A stretch of 64,000 bases of DNA. Source: Lentinus brumalis. Lineage: Eukaryota; Basidiomycota; Agaricomycetes; Polyporales; Polyporaceae. The stretch covers positions 558,001 to 622,000 of the forward strand of contig MARA01000002.1 of the NCBI GenBank assembly GCA_001792895.1, read 5' to 3'. Below the pieces are notes generated by a model. The model saw only the letters and a list, made by a program, of their open reading frames with translations. It did not search any database and had not been told where the DNA came from. Both the position numbers and the translations under genes were made by a program. Shown piece by piece: positions 25,101 to 38,465 of this stretch; the first letter of the stretch is position 1, and the number at the start of each line of letters is the position of its first letter.

Positions 25101-28100
25101 CCTGGTCCGAGCAGAGTCACGAGCCCTCCGCTCGTGCCTTCAGACTGCGAATTGACGAGGTGACGTTTGAACAAGGGAACGTCAATCTTGTCGTCGGACC
25201 AACAGGATCGGGAAAGACTGCGCTGTTATTGGCACTGCTTGGTATGCGAACTATATTTCCTTCGGGGGCAATCCTGATGTTGGTGGTCTAGGGGAGATGC
25301 ATGCGATACCAAACGGACCGTCGTCGTACATCGGTTTGCCTCGATCGAGAGGAGTCGCGTATGTGGCCCAGGAGTCCTGGGTATTGAGTGACACTATCAA
25401 GGTATGTAGCCATTGACCATATGCGATAAACAGGGCACTTCAACCTCTATCATCAGGCGAATATTCTTTTTGGTAGTCCATACGATGAAGCACGCTACCA
25501 GCGAGGTGATCAGCAATTGTCTAATTGAGTTGCGGGAGACATATTGATCGAAGGCTTACAGTCATTGAACAATGCGGGCTCGAGCATGACCTCAGCCTGT
25601 TCGACTACGGCGACGAAACTGAAGTTGGAGAACGAGGTCTGACGCTCAGGTATGTCACTATGTTTCATATGAGGACTCAACCAGTATGCTGACATCTTGC
25701 TCATAGCGGTGGTCAGAAGGTAGCGCACACGCCCCTGCAATCAGGGTGTACGACTTACTCTTCTTTGTTCAGGCCCGAGTTTCCCTTGCCAGAGCAGTGT
25801 ACTCGCCTGCCGAGATTCTGCTCTTGGACGACGTAAGAATCCAGGCACTGGGTCCATCACGTGTCCGAATCTGAACAACCCTTCAGGTCTTCGCTGCGCT
25901 TGACGTACACACTGCACGATGGATCGTTGAGAAGTGTATCAAAGGCGATCTTGTTCGAGGGCGCACGGTAATCTTGGTCGTGCGTAGTGGATGACCTCCT
26001 GGCAATGGGCGACACTAATGAGTTCACAGACGCACAACGTTGCTGTAGTCCAGGGCGTCGCTTCCTACGTCATATCCCTCGGTCAGGGTGGGATGATCGC
26101 CAATCAAGGCAAATGGTCTCGCATCGCCCAGGAAGATGGGCTTCTTCGCAAGGAGCTCGAAGTGACGCAGGAGGAAATTGCGGTGGAACTTGCAGGCACT
26201 AATAAAGACACGGAAATCAAGAAGCCCAGGAACAGTGGACAAGGGAAGCTGGTCGCTCCTGAAGAAATCGCGAAAGGCCACGTTAGTCGGACCACAGGTG
26301 ACCCGAATATCTATGATCCCCGTGTTATGCCCTGGTACTGACGTACGCACAGTCAAAGCGTACTTCTCTGACCTGAGCGGCGGTCACCCCTTCCTGTTCT
26401 GGAGCGTTGTAATCAGTGGCATCCTGCTGTGCGATGCCTCAACTATCGCACAACCATACTGGCTGGGTCATTGGGCGCAGCAATTCGAAGGTCACGACCG
26501 AGCAAGTGTCTCGAATTTCTAGTGAGTAACCACCGATACCGCTTCTATCACCACCTCATATTGCGTCATGGAGCTATCTCGGTGTGTACCTTGCGTTCAC
26601 ATGTCTGGACTACATCTTCCGGTGGACCGGTTTCGGAACCTATCTGTTTGGCATGATGAGAGCCTGTCAAAAAATACATCGGGCTCTCATTGAATCCATC
26701 CTCCATGCGACCTTGAGGTAAGGCGTCTGGAAATTGTCCCCATCAGGCGTGACATCGATTGAATGGCATTGCAGGTGGCTGGACACGACCCCCACTTCTC
26801 GTATCATTGCTCGCTGCACTCAAGACATCCAGACAAGTGCGTATCCTCCAGTGCCTATGTTCCCGCCACTTCTTGCTCATGGAAGTCCATAGTCGATGGT
26901 CCCCTGTCGGCCCTTCTCTACAACCTGTATGAAACGACGGTCTCGATCTTCATGAAGTTCGTTGTGATCGTCGTCATCGCACCCGTCTTCTCTGTAGTGG
27001 GAGCTATATCGGCCATTTTGGGTGGCTGGTGGGGACAGATTTACCTCAAAGCACAGCTGCCTGTCAAGCGAGAGATGAGCAACACTCGCGCGCCCATCCT
27101 CGGACATCTCAGCACGACCTTAACCGGACTCGGTCAGTGGTCGACCGTATCATCCTGGGCTGGACGCTGACCTACGCGCAGTCACAATTCGGGCGTATGG
27201 CGCGCAAGAGCGCTTCATACAGGAGTCCTACCTCAAGCTCGACAACTACACCCGTGTTACGCGCACCTTCTACAGCCTCAGCAGGTCTTGATGTTTCGCT
27301 TGACGAGTTGGAGTTGGACGCTGACATGCCGTCAGATGGGTTGCGTTACGGCTCGAAGTACTCTCTGCAATATTCGCAGCCTCTCTTGCAACCTACCTCG
27401 TTTATGGACCTGGTACTAAAGCGGCCACGATAGGTTTTGCCTTAGTTCAGGCTGGTATGTCAAAACTTCTACTCCGTTCGGCTGTGATCCTGATCATATA
27501 ACTAGTGGGCTTCAGCAACATGATCCTCTTGTGGCTTCGTCTCTTCAACGAGGTCGAAGTTCATAGTACGTGCCATCATGCGCATCCCTCCTCTCCGCAC
27601 TGATCGACCCTTGACTCGCCTTTGACAGGCAACAGGTATGCCTCGGTATGCAACATTCGGACGTCGCTCTGACTAGATTATGCTCCCAGTCTCGAACGGG
27701 TGGAACAGTACTTGCACATCGAACACGAACCAGCTCCTACCCCCACAGGCACACCTCCAGCGTACTGGCCTGCCAGCGGCAGTCTTCGAGTTGAGAACCT
27801 CTCTGCTCGGTACTCGGCGGTAGGCAATGAATCTGTGCAGTCTTCATACGGAACTGATCGCTATGCAGGACGGGCCTCGTGTCCTCAATGGCATCTCTTT
27901 CGAGGTAAAATCTGGCGAACGTGTCGGGATCGGTAAGTAGAGCGATTTCGACGCCGTGATATAATCACTAACTCTTTCGTACCCACACACAGTTGGGCGC
28001 ACGGGGAGTGGGAAGGTATCGTACAAATCGTGCAAGCTGCGATAGCGGGCCCATTGCTTACTCTTGATGCACGCTCCGCAGAGCTCACTAGCCCTCTCGC

Positions 28101-28969
28101 TCTTGCGTCTGATTCATACAGAGGGCCACGTGTATTACGACGGGCTCCTGACCGACTCTATCAACCTCGACGCACTCCGGTCCAAGATCACCATCATCCC
28201 CCAAATGGTCAGTACTGTACGAACCACTATAAGACCAGACCAACATGCTGACCGTATGAATTCCGCATAGCCCGAACTCCTGAGCGGCACCCTGCGCCAG
28301 AACCTCGATCCGTTCTCCGAGTTTGAGGACGCGGTGCTGAACGACGCTCTTCGCGCCTCCGGCCTCTTCTCTCTGCAGGGCGAGGAAGAGGGCGGCCGCA
28401 TCACTCTGGACACGCAGATCTCAAGCGGCGGTGGCAACCTGTCCGTCGGACAGCGGCAGATCCTCGCTCTTGCCAGGGCGATCGCTCGGCAGAGCAAGCT
28501 GCTCATCCTCGACGAAGCTACTTCGGCCATCGGTGCGTGATAATGACGTGCACGCATCCTGCGCTGCGCAAATTTGGACTTATCAAACTGCGAGTAGACT
28601 ATGAGACGGACACCGTGATCCAGAATTCGCTTCGGGACGCAGTGAGCAGAGATACCACGGTGCTGACCATCGCCCATCGTCTGCAGACCATCATGGACGC
28701 TGACCAGATTGTGAGTGCTGCTCTGTTCTCGTAGAAGGTTGTTGACAGATCGCGACTGGATTGCAGTTGGTCTTGGACTCCGGGCACGTCGTAAGTACCT
28801 GTCCCTGCGCACAACCTCATCAGTACTCACGACCACACGCATGCAGGCCGAGTTCGGTTCTCCAGCCGAGCTGCTCAAGAACAAAGACGGTCTCTTCAGC
28901 GCCCTGGTGAACGAGAGCGGCGACAGAGACGTGCTCCGAGCCATAGCTGAGAGGACCGCGGACGCTTAA
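22156..28969 (+). CDS. ABCC-type full ABC transporter, copy 3
   Basis: Third tandem paralogue, with the same domain order as copies 1 and 2 and the same presumed export function. The start [13 protein letters not shown] (22,156) is preferred because its 56-nt exon ends in phase 2 and joins [11 protein letters not shown] after a 68-nt intron. Two other ATG frames there do not join in phase. NBD1 has GPTGSGKTA (from about 25,196), the signature core on a 13-nt micro-exon (25,707-25,719) and LLLDD then VFAALD across an intron. NBD2 has GRTGSGK (about 27,992-28,015), NLSVGQRQ (28,435-28,458) and [12 protein letters not shown] 7-nt micro-exon (27,629-27,635) and a GC-AG intron (24,640-24,693) match copy 2. 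It is closer to copy 2 than to copy 1 in both sequence and intron positions, suggesting the most recent duplication. The stop is at 28,967-28,969 and no premature stop was found. Confidence 0.92.
25707..25719 (+). other. 13-nt micro-exon carrying the ABC signature core (copy 3)
   Basis: Same CGGTGGTCAGAAG exon as in copy 2, between the acceptor ctcatag and the donor gtagcg. Confidence 0.85.
27629..27635 (+). other. 7-nt micro-exon in the NBD2 linker (copy 3)
   Basis: GCAACAG between the acceptor ttgacag and the donor gtatgc, giving Ser-Asn-Ser before [11 protein letters not shown]. Confidence 0.8.
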
Positions 28970-29316
28970 GACTGAGTAGACGGACGCTTCAGAGGACATT
29001 CAACGGACATTAGGTAGATTCCATGGATTACACGTTCTTCCCATAGCATAGCGATGCATACAGTATGTCAGAATATTGCGGGGTGATATACACGAGGCCC
29101 TGCCGTAGATGTGGATATCAACGTCAACAGCCGAAAGATACAAATGAACCAGTCCACAGCGTCCCTGGCTCGGTCGAGCGAATAACAACTTCGTAGAGAA
29201 TAAACGTTTCGAGCAGCAGTTGAACGTTAAACAGTGGTATCGGCGAACACAAGCAGATATAAGTCAAGGGCCAAGTCGGCGGCCCAAATGCGAACTCGAA
29301 AGCGCAACGCTGATGA
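28970..29316. other. Convergent intergenic region
   Basis: 3' flanks of ABC copy 3 (plus strand) and the F-box/WD40 gene (minus strand). No ORF or repeat was seen. Polyadenylation of both genes should fall here. Confidence 0.5.
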
Positions 29317-31416
29317 TCACTCCCAGTCCGGCTTGAAGCTCAAGATCTCGACTACCATCTTGCCCGCCTTCTTGCTCAAGATCGCACACGTCTCCCGCGT
29401 GTACGCGACCTTCCACACGCTCTCGCTCGGCTCGCACATGTCGCGCACATATCGGCACTGCGGCTCGAACGCGCTCGGCGCCATCGCGAGCTCAAACTCG
29501 TACAGCCGCACCCGCCCGTCGTTCCCGCTCGTCACGAGGAAGCGGTCGTCGAGCTGCAGGCCGGACACCGAGCTGTCGTGCGCCGCGAGCCGCTGCACGA
29601 CGGAGAAGGTCGAGTCCTTGAGCGAGAACGTGATGACGCGCCCGTCAGAGCCGCCCGTGGCGAGCATCGTCGGTGTGAGCTGCAGCTGACAGACGAGCGC
29701 GGTATGTCCTTGGAGGAGTGCCAGGCACGCGCTGTGGATAAGAAAGTCAGTTCTCGAGGTGTCAACCTTGCTGTGAACGAAACTCACCCCGTGGAAGCGT
29801 CCCATACTCGGACCGTCGTGTCCAGCCCGCCGCTGGCAATCCGGACACCGTCGAATGCAACAGTGTAAATCTGGTGGAAGTGCCCGCGCAGAACATGCAG
29901 GCACGCGCCGGTGTCGACGTCCCAGACCCGACACGTACAGTCGTAGCTCCCGCTGACGACTCGGTTGCCGCACGCGTCGAGGCATCGCACGCTCTGCGTG
30001 TGGCCCTCGAGCACGCGCAGGAGGCGCCCCCGCTGGATGTCCCACACGCGCAGGCTGCGGTCGCGCGAGCCGGAAATCGCCACCGGACGGCCGTGCAAGA
30101 CCTTCAGACAGCGTATGGTCGACGTGTGCCCGCGCAGAACGTAGATGCAGTACCTGCACCAGATTCGAAGACGTCAGTGCCTGCGTGCGCCGCACGACAG
30201 AGAGTGCATACCCTGACCGAACGTCCCAAACACGCAGCTCCTTGTCGCATCCGCCACTGACAATGAGCGCGTTGGGTTGTCCCCAGCCGTCGGACGCGCC
30301 GCCAGGGTAGCTGGGCTTGCCGAACGGAGGCGGCTCGGCGGCTTTGCCATCAGCGAAGGGGTCGGGCGCGAGCTCGTTCGTTCTTGCTGGAGGCTCCAGG
30401 CCGAGCGCATACCTCAATATTGGCGGCAACATAGCGTCCTGGGGTGCAGTGGCCACGAGCGGGTCGCCGGTATTGTCGCTGAGAGGTACGCCCGGAGGCC
30501 CGGGCCGGCCTCCTTCCGTGACGAGCGAGACCGCCCAGACGCCGGACTCGTGCCCGACCAGTGTGCGGCTGAGGACGCCTGTCTTCGCGCTGAATATATG
30601 GATGCGGCTGTTCGCGAGGCCAACGACGACCCAGGACGAGTCTATCGCAATCGACGTCGGGATCGCGGGGTTCGCGACGGGTCCTTGAGCACCGTTGGGA
30701 GCATTGGGATCCTGGGTAACAGGAGGATGCAGCGGTGCGCGGTGTATCCGCAACAGCCGTCCTCGCTGTAGCCAGTTCGACGCTGATCACCGCGTTAGGA
30801 GGGCCTATACATCGAGAAGAGTGGTGCACTCACTCCGCAGATGCTCGTGAATGAAGAACTTGCGGTACGGGAAGCCGTCTATCTCCGCGCGCGCAGGCTG
30901 GTCCCGGTCAGCGTCCGGCTGGGGCGTGCCTGACCAAGCGAGCGAGCTTCTTCGCCGTCCGTCGAGCCCCTGCTCGCGGCGGTAGCTCTCCACTGCGTCC
31001 GCGTCGCGCGAGAAGCCGTGGCGCACGCACATCGCCTTCCACAGGCAGTCGTCCTGGATGAGCTCGTTCCAGTACCGGCTGACGCGGGCGGCGCGCGCGA
31101 GCGTCCGCGGGTCGTCGATGAAGCTGAGGATGTGCAGCGACACCTCGGGCGGGAGCGCGCGGAGGAAGTCGCGCTTGAGCAGCGGCGCGATCGTCGTGGA
31201 CAGGAAGAGGAGCTCGGAGGGGGTGCATACTTGGATGAGCGCGTGGAGGTGTTGCCGTCGTGCGGCGGGCGAGAGGGTGGCGAAGGCAGACGAGTGCGCA
31301 ACTACTGTCGGGTCGAAGCTGTGGAACGAGAGCTGGCCTGGTGGCGGGGACGGTGCGGGGGTCGGCGGGGGGACTATGGGCATGTACAGGGTGGGTGGTG
31401 CTTGCGAGGAGGCCAT
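29317..31416 (-). CDS. F-box/WD40 protein (Cdc4/Pop1/FBXW7-like)
   Basis: Predicted substrate receptor of an SCF ubiquitin ligase: the F-box binds Skp1 and the WD40 propeller binds phosphorylated targets. The start MASSQAPPTLYM at 31,416 leads into a Pro-rich tail. The F-box follows at about residues 85-135 (ALPPEVSLHILSFIDD, then WNELIQDDCLWKAMC), and then the NWLQRGRLLR linker typical of Cdc4-type proteins. About seven WD repeats follow, several ending RVWDV, RVWDI or RVWDA. Three introns are supported by phase: about 30,767-30,834, one near 30,150-30,215 after DVRSG, and one near 29,728-29,788 after WDASTG. Between the first and second repeats there is a long Pro/Gly/Asp-rich insert. The C-terminus ends ..LSFKPDWE. 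Which branch of the family it belongs to is not certain. Confidence 0.88.
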
Positions 31417-33040
31417 GGTGGGCGGATAGGGTATGTGCTGGTGGATGATACAGAGATGCTACACGCTGTCTGGGATGACGGTGGGTGTTAAGTATACAGT
31501 TGCTGAATGGACGGCCGCTGCTTCCCGGAAGGCTGGCACGGGTGTGAATGTGCTCCTCTGGGAGATGAGAGTCGCAAGCAGAGTCTGGGAACGCCCTCGC
31601 AGGCGTGCTTGAGTGTCCTGCTGGCTGCGGGAGTTGTGGTCAGAGAAAACGAGCCAAGGAGCACAGAGACGCACCTATCGGGCTATCCACCTGTCAGGAC
31701 GGGCTTGTCAACGTCCTCCGCAGCGCCCCGTCTTCCACCACAGTCCAAATGAGGGGGTTTGTCTTGAAAGCAGGAGCAGGAGCAGGACAGAGGTGGGTGT
31801 GCTTGTCGATGTTGAGAGGCGGAAAGTCGGAGACAATTAGCAAGTCCGAGTCGGGACTCGGTACAGATCTAAGCGAAGTCCAAAGTCCGAGGAGCGTCAG
31901 CTGGCCTGGCAGTGTCGCCGCTGTCGCTGTTGTTGTCCTCGTCGGCGCAGACGTCGAGATCGTGGTGGTGGTCAGCGAGTAAGAGTGTAGGCTGCAGTGA
32001 GGACGGAAACACGGCGTACATAGCTGGGAAATGGGCGACATGAATCCGACGCAGCTCGGGTTCGAACATGCACGCACTGATACGGCCCGTTTGCCGTAGC
32101 GGCAAAGATCATGCTTCTTCTGAATCTCTTGTCGGATCCGAGTCAGAGACGAAGGCTTCAGCCTTCTTCCATGACTGGGTACTTGAGCTCTGAGCCAACT
32201 GTGTACTGGTAGGCGATTATTTCTCGAGACTGGGATGAAAGCCAAGGGACGAGGATCTGTGCTGACTGGTCTGACTTATAGGGAGGGTCCTTGAGAAGCA
32301 TACTGTACTCGAGTACGGTGCATCCGACCGTGACTAAGTAGTATCATCAACTTGGCTGGGCTCTTGCCACTTCCTTCGACGAGGATTTGGCTCTCCGGCT
32401 TCCAATTCCTGAGCAGCGAACAACATGAGCCCGTCAGGACCGGATGCCCCGTCCACGGCCGCGAACAGGAGTGCGCTCGGTCGATCAGGATTCAGGACAG
32501 TATCTCTCCGGCCTGACATGGACGACGGCCTACACAGGGCCTCGGAGGCGTCCTGCACGGAAACGCGTTGCCCGCCGTCCGAGTAGTAGCAACTTGTGAG
32601 TAAGGCAACGCACTAACCCCCGACCTCCTGCGCTGCTTCTGACTCCTGACCTCCCCATTGTATCGCCAGAACCCAGAACGCAGCCTCGAGGGCACGTCCG
32701 AAGCCATCGGCAGCACACTGTATGAGCTCACCTGCCCGAGAGGCTCGAGAGACACGCCTCCGATGGCGTACAGACGTCCTCGACGGGACCTCGCCTTCCC
32801 ACCCTCCCGAGGCCCATTGATATCGCCAACTACCCACCTCCACGTATGACAGGCGCGATCCTCGATCCTACATACTTAGGTCGCACCCCCAATTCTCGAC
32901 GTCCAGCCCCGCCCAGCGCTGCCACCGCACAAAAGGCAGGTCCGTGCGCCGCGCCGCACGGAGGAGACGGCGCACGTCCGACAGGTACGCTTCTTTCCTG
33001 TACGCCGTCCTCGGCTTCCGACACGATACGGGCGATATCC

Positions 33041-33062
33041 GGGGGGGGGGGGGGGGGGGGGG
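33041..33062 (+). repeat. G22 homopolymer
   Basis: Twenty-two uninterrupted G residues, flanked by GATATCC and CCGTCGG. Such runs are rare, length-unstable and prone to sequencing error. It could form a G-quadruplex on the plus strand. Confidence 0.9.
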
Positions 33063-33189
33063 CCGTCGGCGCGTGGCAAGTAGTGTATCGGACATGTCGG
33101 GCTCGGCGGGACACTGACCTAGTACTGGTAGACCGCGAATCGTCTCGGCTGCTGGCACGTACACACGTCGCGGGAGCTGCAAGGGTCCT

Positions 33190-33228
33190 CGCTCCTCACT
33201 CCTCGCTCCTCACTCCTCACTCCTCAAT
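33190..33228 (+). repeat. Short CTCCTCACT minisatellite
   Basis: About four to five imperfect copies of a CTCCTCAC/GCTCCTC unit in tandem. Confidence 0.8.
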
Positions 33229-33680
33229 AGCACTAGTCACTGCTCAGCCCCGTCCCCCCTGGCGTGAAACCGTGCGCCGCAGCGTGGTGCGGGCGTCGTG
33301 TTATGCTTGTTGCTATACCCGGCATCGGCGGAGTGCAGTGGGGCTTTTGGTGGGCCGGTTTTGGGTGGCGGGCTGCCGCGAGCCGCGACGAGCGATGCGG
33401 GTTTCACGAAATCCGGATCCTCGTCAGGGCGTCCTCTAAGTACTGCCAGGGTTCTGGACGAGTTCTGGTCTGGGGCACTGAGCACTGCATGCGCACGCCT
33501 GTCGGCTCTCGCGGGAGAACGTTTCGGTTCTGGATGCCTGCATGTCGTTCCGTGAATCCGATCCAAACGTGAGAGCGTCGGCTGTGCTCTGCGGTTTGCT
33601 CGTCGATGTCATGATCTCGAGTCGTTCGGACTAGGAGTAAAGGTACGGTATGATATGGCAAGCGAACTGCATACATTGCG

Positions 33681-34162
33681 ATGCACGCCCGCGGTGGGCA
33701 GAACGGCCTGTCGAAGTGCAAGTGCAGCTACTTATCTATCTGGATTCTGCGAAGCCACCAGGTACTTAAGCGTTCTTGTCCCGAGTCACCGTCACCGTAC
33801 TCACACCTTTCCAGAACGCCTCTGACCAGCCTGCTCCCACACCGCATACGCAGAACATCCCTGCTCACGCTTCTGGAGTCCTCGAGCCTTCGACAGGTAT
33901 TCCGGCATTCGGACGGCAGCACGTTGCGTGGCACCCGCTGAGAACCCCCGACGTCCGGGGCGGGGGGGAGCTATCTGTTTCAACTTCTCAACGCGCAGCT
34001 GAGTTGGAACGTCGACGGGCCAGACAATGGCCAGTGTCTCCCGGTGACAGCGTCTCCCACAAGCGAGCCTGTACTTATTGTGCGCGCGCGCCGCCACGGG
34101 AAAACCGCGATTATCGCAGCGGCAGGCGGAGTTGGCCCCGGGCGTTGTCAGGGCCTTGGTGA
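33681..34162 (+). CDS. Possible spliced hypothetical protein
   Basis: Not recognised. An ATG at about 33,681 can be joined over an intron (gtactt..ttccag, about 33,761-33,814) to an exon reading NASDQPAPTPHTQNIPAH. Across a second candidate intron (gtattc..gcgcag) it joins an exon with AELERRRARQWPVSPG that ends at a stop near 34,162. A different frame over the last part (ASPTSEPVLIVRARRHG) is also open, so the reading is ambiguous. It may be chance in GC-rich DNA. Confidence 0.2.
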
Positions 34163-35391
34163 TGAGGTGAGTTATCGAGGCTGCTGTTTGTTTCGAATCA
34201 CTCATCAATCGACCCTGCTGTACGGACTGATATATTTGTGGTTAGTCGCCGTGAGACTCGGATCGGAGGACGAAGGTAGCCGCAAGGACGATAGCTTCGT
34301 GCACTCGTCTCAAGGCGCGGCTATTACCCTCAACGTCGACGACTCGGAGAGGCCTGGACTTCGGAACTCGGGCGTGCCCCCAGAGAAGGCCGAGCCTCGT
34401 GGTACGGTGCGTCGAAAGGATGGTTCCTTGCGCCCTCGCGCTGTGAACGTGGTGCGCGCCGCTGCTCCTGCGGCGCCGGGGTGGTCATGGCAGACGCGAG
34501 TGCGCCGTGCGAACGCTGGACGATGACGTGGGCGCGTCAGTCAGTTCGCATGCCACGGGCGATTCACATGTTCGCGCAATTTAACCATAGGACGGCACCG
34601 CAGGTAACGCGAGTAGCCCTGGCGTCGCTAAGTCCGAAAGCACCGCTGTCGTGTGGTGTCGTGCCTTGTCAATGTCAGGCTGAGCCGTGATATACGGATT
34701 GATGACGCTGCACGGTCAGTCAATCATCCCGGACGACGATCTTCATGGGGCAGCGGTGAGCAGGTGGAGAGAAGCCGGTGCAGCGACACCCGAGCCTAGA
34801 CGATCCTGGCCAATCGAGATGGGGTTACATCGATCGAAGCACGCCCGCACGCGAAGCCTGGGATCGGGATGGTGGTCGGTGAGCATGCTAGACAGAGCAC
34901 GTCGACTTTGATATTCGAGTGACATGCGCTCGGGTGCATTCTGGAGCACGCCTGCGGCCACCCGAGGATGCCACCGGTCGGTGCTCGGAGCTGTCTGTAT
35001 TTCTTTTGTTCTCTGGGGACGGGTTCGCGGGGATCCGCCGCAGCTCGCGGTGCGTGGGCAGGCGTGCTGGGCGAGGCACTGTGGCTGCTTACACGGGAAG
35101 CAGCATGTCCGACTAGCCGGAGGCGACCTGGCGCGAGGCAGACGACGCCTTCCCGGCGACCAGCAGCGTTCCCTGGCTATTGATGGCCGGGACATATTGG
35201 GCAGGCGGGTGGCAGGACGACCCGCTCTTCCTCGGCACACCAGACCGATGTGGAGCGCGCCCTGCCGTTTCTGGCCCAGACGGACTGCTTTGGGGGGACG
35301 CCTGCTCTGGAGGGTGCTATCACTGTGACCTGCCCTCCCTCCGTCCCACCCCGCCCTTCACGAACGGAGCACGAAAATGTCGATCGTCCAC

Positions 35392-35399
35392 TATATATA
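35392..35399 (+). promoter_or_regulatory. TATA box candidate for the P450 gene
   Basis: TATATATA followed by C/T-rich sequence, about 204 bases before the P450 start codon. Confidence 0.5.
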
Positions 35400-35602
35400 C
35401 TCCTCCCTCTTTGGAGAACACCCCACGCGTCCCCTTCCTTCTCCCCCACTCCCCCGCCTCCCGTCCCTCGCCCTCGCCGCGAACAGCAGGGTCTCCTCGC
35501 CTGACTCCCGACTCCCGCCTCCCGCCTCCTCCGACACGACCACCCATCGCTCAGACAACTCGGCATCCTCCGGCCTCCGCAAACCAACACCCGCCTACCA
35601 CA

Positions 35603-37719
35603 ATGACCACCGCATACACAGCCACTTCCGCTCTCGCCGCGAACCTCCCCGCCATCCACACGCCTTCTTTCCTCGTCCTCGCTCTCACCGCTCTCTTCCT
35701 CTACCTCTGCGCCACCTCCGTCTACAGCCTCTACTTCTCTCCTCTCGCTGCGATCCCGGGCCCTGGTATGCGGCCATCTCGGACTTCTGGTTGACAACCC
35801 ACGTCGCTCGCCTCCAGCAATGCATGACTGTCCAGGCTCTCTTTGAGCGATATGGGCCCGTCGTCCGCGTCGGACCGAACAAGGTCGCCTTCTGTGACCT
35901 CACAACCATGCGCAGCGTGTACTGCGTCCACAAGTTCGACAAAAGCCCCTTCTACAAGGCCCTCCTTACGTCAGTACTTCTTGTGGCTGATCTGCGCATC
36001 GCTGAGGCTAATCGGTCACCTTACCTCCCTATAGGAACAACAACGACCATGCGTGAGTGGATATATGCGCCCATATCTGACCCTGCACGGCTCACTGATT
36101 GTACATACGGTCAGTATGACGACTCTCCCCCATTCCGAACACGTCGTACGCCGCAAGGCCTACGCGCCACACTACAATCTACCCCACCTCACCCAATTCC
36201 AACCCGAGGTGTCCGACTCTGTCATCAAGGTTGTCCAGGTGTGTCCCGGGCCATGTTCGTCTCCGTTGCGATGTCTAACATTCTACGCGCAGATTCTCGA
36301 AAACCAGCAAGGGAAGGCATCTGTCTCGTGCCCAGAGCTCTTCCGCCACCTGATGGTCGACATCATCTCCACCACCGTCTTCGGCTCGCGTCCGGGCGCC
36401 CTTGACAACCTGGCCATGGGCATCCAGGACATCCTGTCGCAGGCCGTCAAGGACTTCCCCACCCGTGGCATTGTCGTATGTGTTTTCTCCGGTGCCGCCG
36501 GCTCGAGGTCCTGACGTGTTTCGTCCTACAGCGGAGTTTCATCCCGACTTGGGCGTGGAAGCTCGTTTGCCGTATCCCGAACGACGCATGGCGGCGCATC
36601 TGCAGCTCGGATAAGATCATGGCCGATGTAAGCTCACCCTCGACTGCGTCCGGGCTCTTTGCTGACCCTGCCATACATAGTTCGTTCGTGGTCGCCTTGA
36701 CGATACCTCCGCCAAGCTGCACGCTACGCCTGACGTCGGTGAGAGGGAGGACAAGATCCCTTTGATCCAGCGTATGCTCCAGCACCGTGTGTCTGGCAGC
36801 CAGGATGGCCTTTCGGTTCAAAACATAATCTCCGAGTGCATGGGTCACCTGTACGTCAATGTTGTTGTTGTAGTCATGAGCACGTCGTTGACTCTCTCTT
36901 GACAGCGTCGCCGGTGTAGATACCTCATCAAACACTCTGTCGTACTTCTGCTGGGAACTCACCCGCCGCCCGGATGTCATGAGGAAGCTCCAAGCCGAAC
37001 TCGACGAGCATATGCCTGATCGCCGCGTCATCCCTGACTTCAGCGTCCTGTGCAAGTTGCCGTACCTGAACGCATTTATCAAGGAAGGTTAGTGCCGAAT
37101 CCACTCAGGACTCCGATAGACCTCCAAGCTGACCATGGGCTGACCAGGCATGCGCGTGTACGGTGCCGGACCTTCCCTTCTGGAGCGTGTCGTCGGCTCC
37201 ACGACGGCGTCCAAAGTGGACGATTCGTTCGACATGATGGGATATGCGCTCCCCCCAGGCACCGTCGTCGCAACCCAGGGATGGAGCATGCATCGCGATC
37301 CCGAGGTGTTCTCTAGCCCCGAGACTTTCCTTCCTGAGCGCTGGTTGCCTGTCGAGGGTGTCGAAGGCGAAGAGGAGAGGATAGCCAGGTATGTCCTCTG
37401 CGGAAAACAACTAGGACAGGTGCTGATAGATTCACTTAGGATGATGCAGTACTTGATGCCTTTCGGTGTTGGTACCCGTCAATGCGGCGGTCAAAACCTC
37501 GCTCATATCACCGTTCGTGCCGCCATGGCCGCTGTCGTCTCGAACTTCGAGATCTCTGCCAACTTGGAGGAGACCAACGAGCGGACGATGCAGATCAAAG
37601 ATGCATTTGTAAGTGCGGTGGACCTTTTCAATGCGTACACGTTACTGATGAATTCATTGTAGGTCATCCACCCTGCTACGAAGGAGTGCAGGCTCATCTT
37701 CACTCCTCGGAAGTCTTGA
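35603..37719 (+). CDS. Cytochrome P450 with an apparent 1-nt frameshift
   Basis: Membrane-anchored microsomal monooxygenase, substrate unknown. The N-terminus (ATG 35,603) has one hydrophobic anchor (FLVLALTALFLYL) followed by YFSPLAAIPGP. Further along are the I-helix AGVDTSS (about 36,912-36,932), the ExxR motif as EGMR split by an intron (about 37,086-37,152), FLPERW (about 37,329-37,346) and the haem loop FGVGTRQCGG (37,462-37,491) with its Cys ligand. About nine short introns join in phase, and the gene ends ..CRLIFTPRKS at 37,717-37,719. The oddity is at about 35,752-35,768. The anchor exon reads AAIPGP in one frame, while the strongly P450-like continuation PGPWYAAISDFW is in another, and no GT-AG intron I tried repairs it. 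One base seems missing in the GGGCCC stretch. This is either a real inactivating mutation or a sequencing error. Confidence 0.85.
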
Positions 37720-38465
37720 TTCCTCCCATGTTGTACATCTCTCGTCTCGACATCTTGGATTGCGATGATCTCGTCAATACAATATGGTCCCCCCTCTAAT
37801 CCGTCGCTCGTTTACCGCGTCATACACTACGACACGCATAATCCTCCCAGCTATCGTCACGCTCTGGCCACCCTCCTCGCGTACCGCTATCGTGCACGCT
37901 ATCGTTATCGCATCCAGCTATCCCCCGTCGGCCGGGCCGCGTTGTTTTCCGTACATCCCGTGTCTTAGTAGAGGAAGTAGAGCGTTTTAGGATACATCGT
38001 CGAGGACGTCTATCAAGTATGTTATCAATACAAGTGCCGCCCCAGTCCGCTGTCTGCTTTTGCTTTTGCTTGACTCCGCGCGCGACTTGGTTCGATGGTC
38101 CAGTGTGGCCGCGTCTGTCTCTCTCTGCTTGCTCTTACTTGCTGCATCTGATGTTATGCAGTGGCAGGCTCCGCTCCTTCGTCCTTACATCTTCGAGGAC
38201 GTCTCTCATCGATGTGATCAATCCAAGTGACCACAAAGCGGGGTCATTCTTCACGTGCGTTGACTCTGGGGTAACAGCTAAACCTCTTCTTATGTCGGTC
38301 CAAGTCGCTGTGTCTGGCCGAAATCCCCGAGCTACACCACTGACATCTGAGCGCTAACAGCTGCTACGTCCTGTCGTCAAACTGCAATGAGGTCGACACT
38401 ACTAGTACTTACACTCTCCCAGTCGCCCCTACGTCCGGGTACTGCTAAGTCATTTTTGGTTCAGT
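37720..38465. other. Intergenic region after the P450
   Basis: No recognisable gene. There is a loose run of TATCG-type repeats near 37,885-37,925. Confidence 0.4.

Larger units (their letters stand above)
31417..35391. other. 4-kb gene-poor region
   Basis: The left end should carry the promoter of the minus-strand F-box/WD40 gene and the right end that of the P450. In between, many overlapping short ORFs show no family resemblance. It contains a 22-base G run, a CTCCTCACT-type minisatellite and one low-confidence spliced ORF, listed separately. Confidence 0.5.
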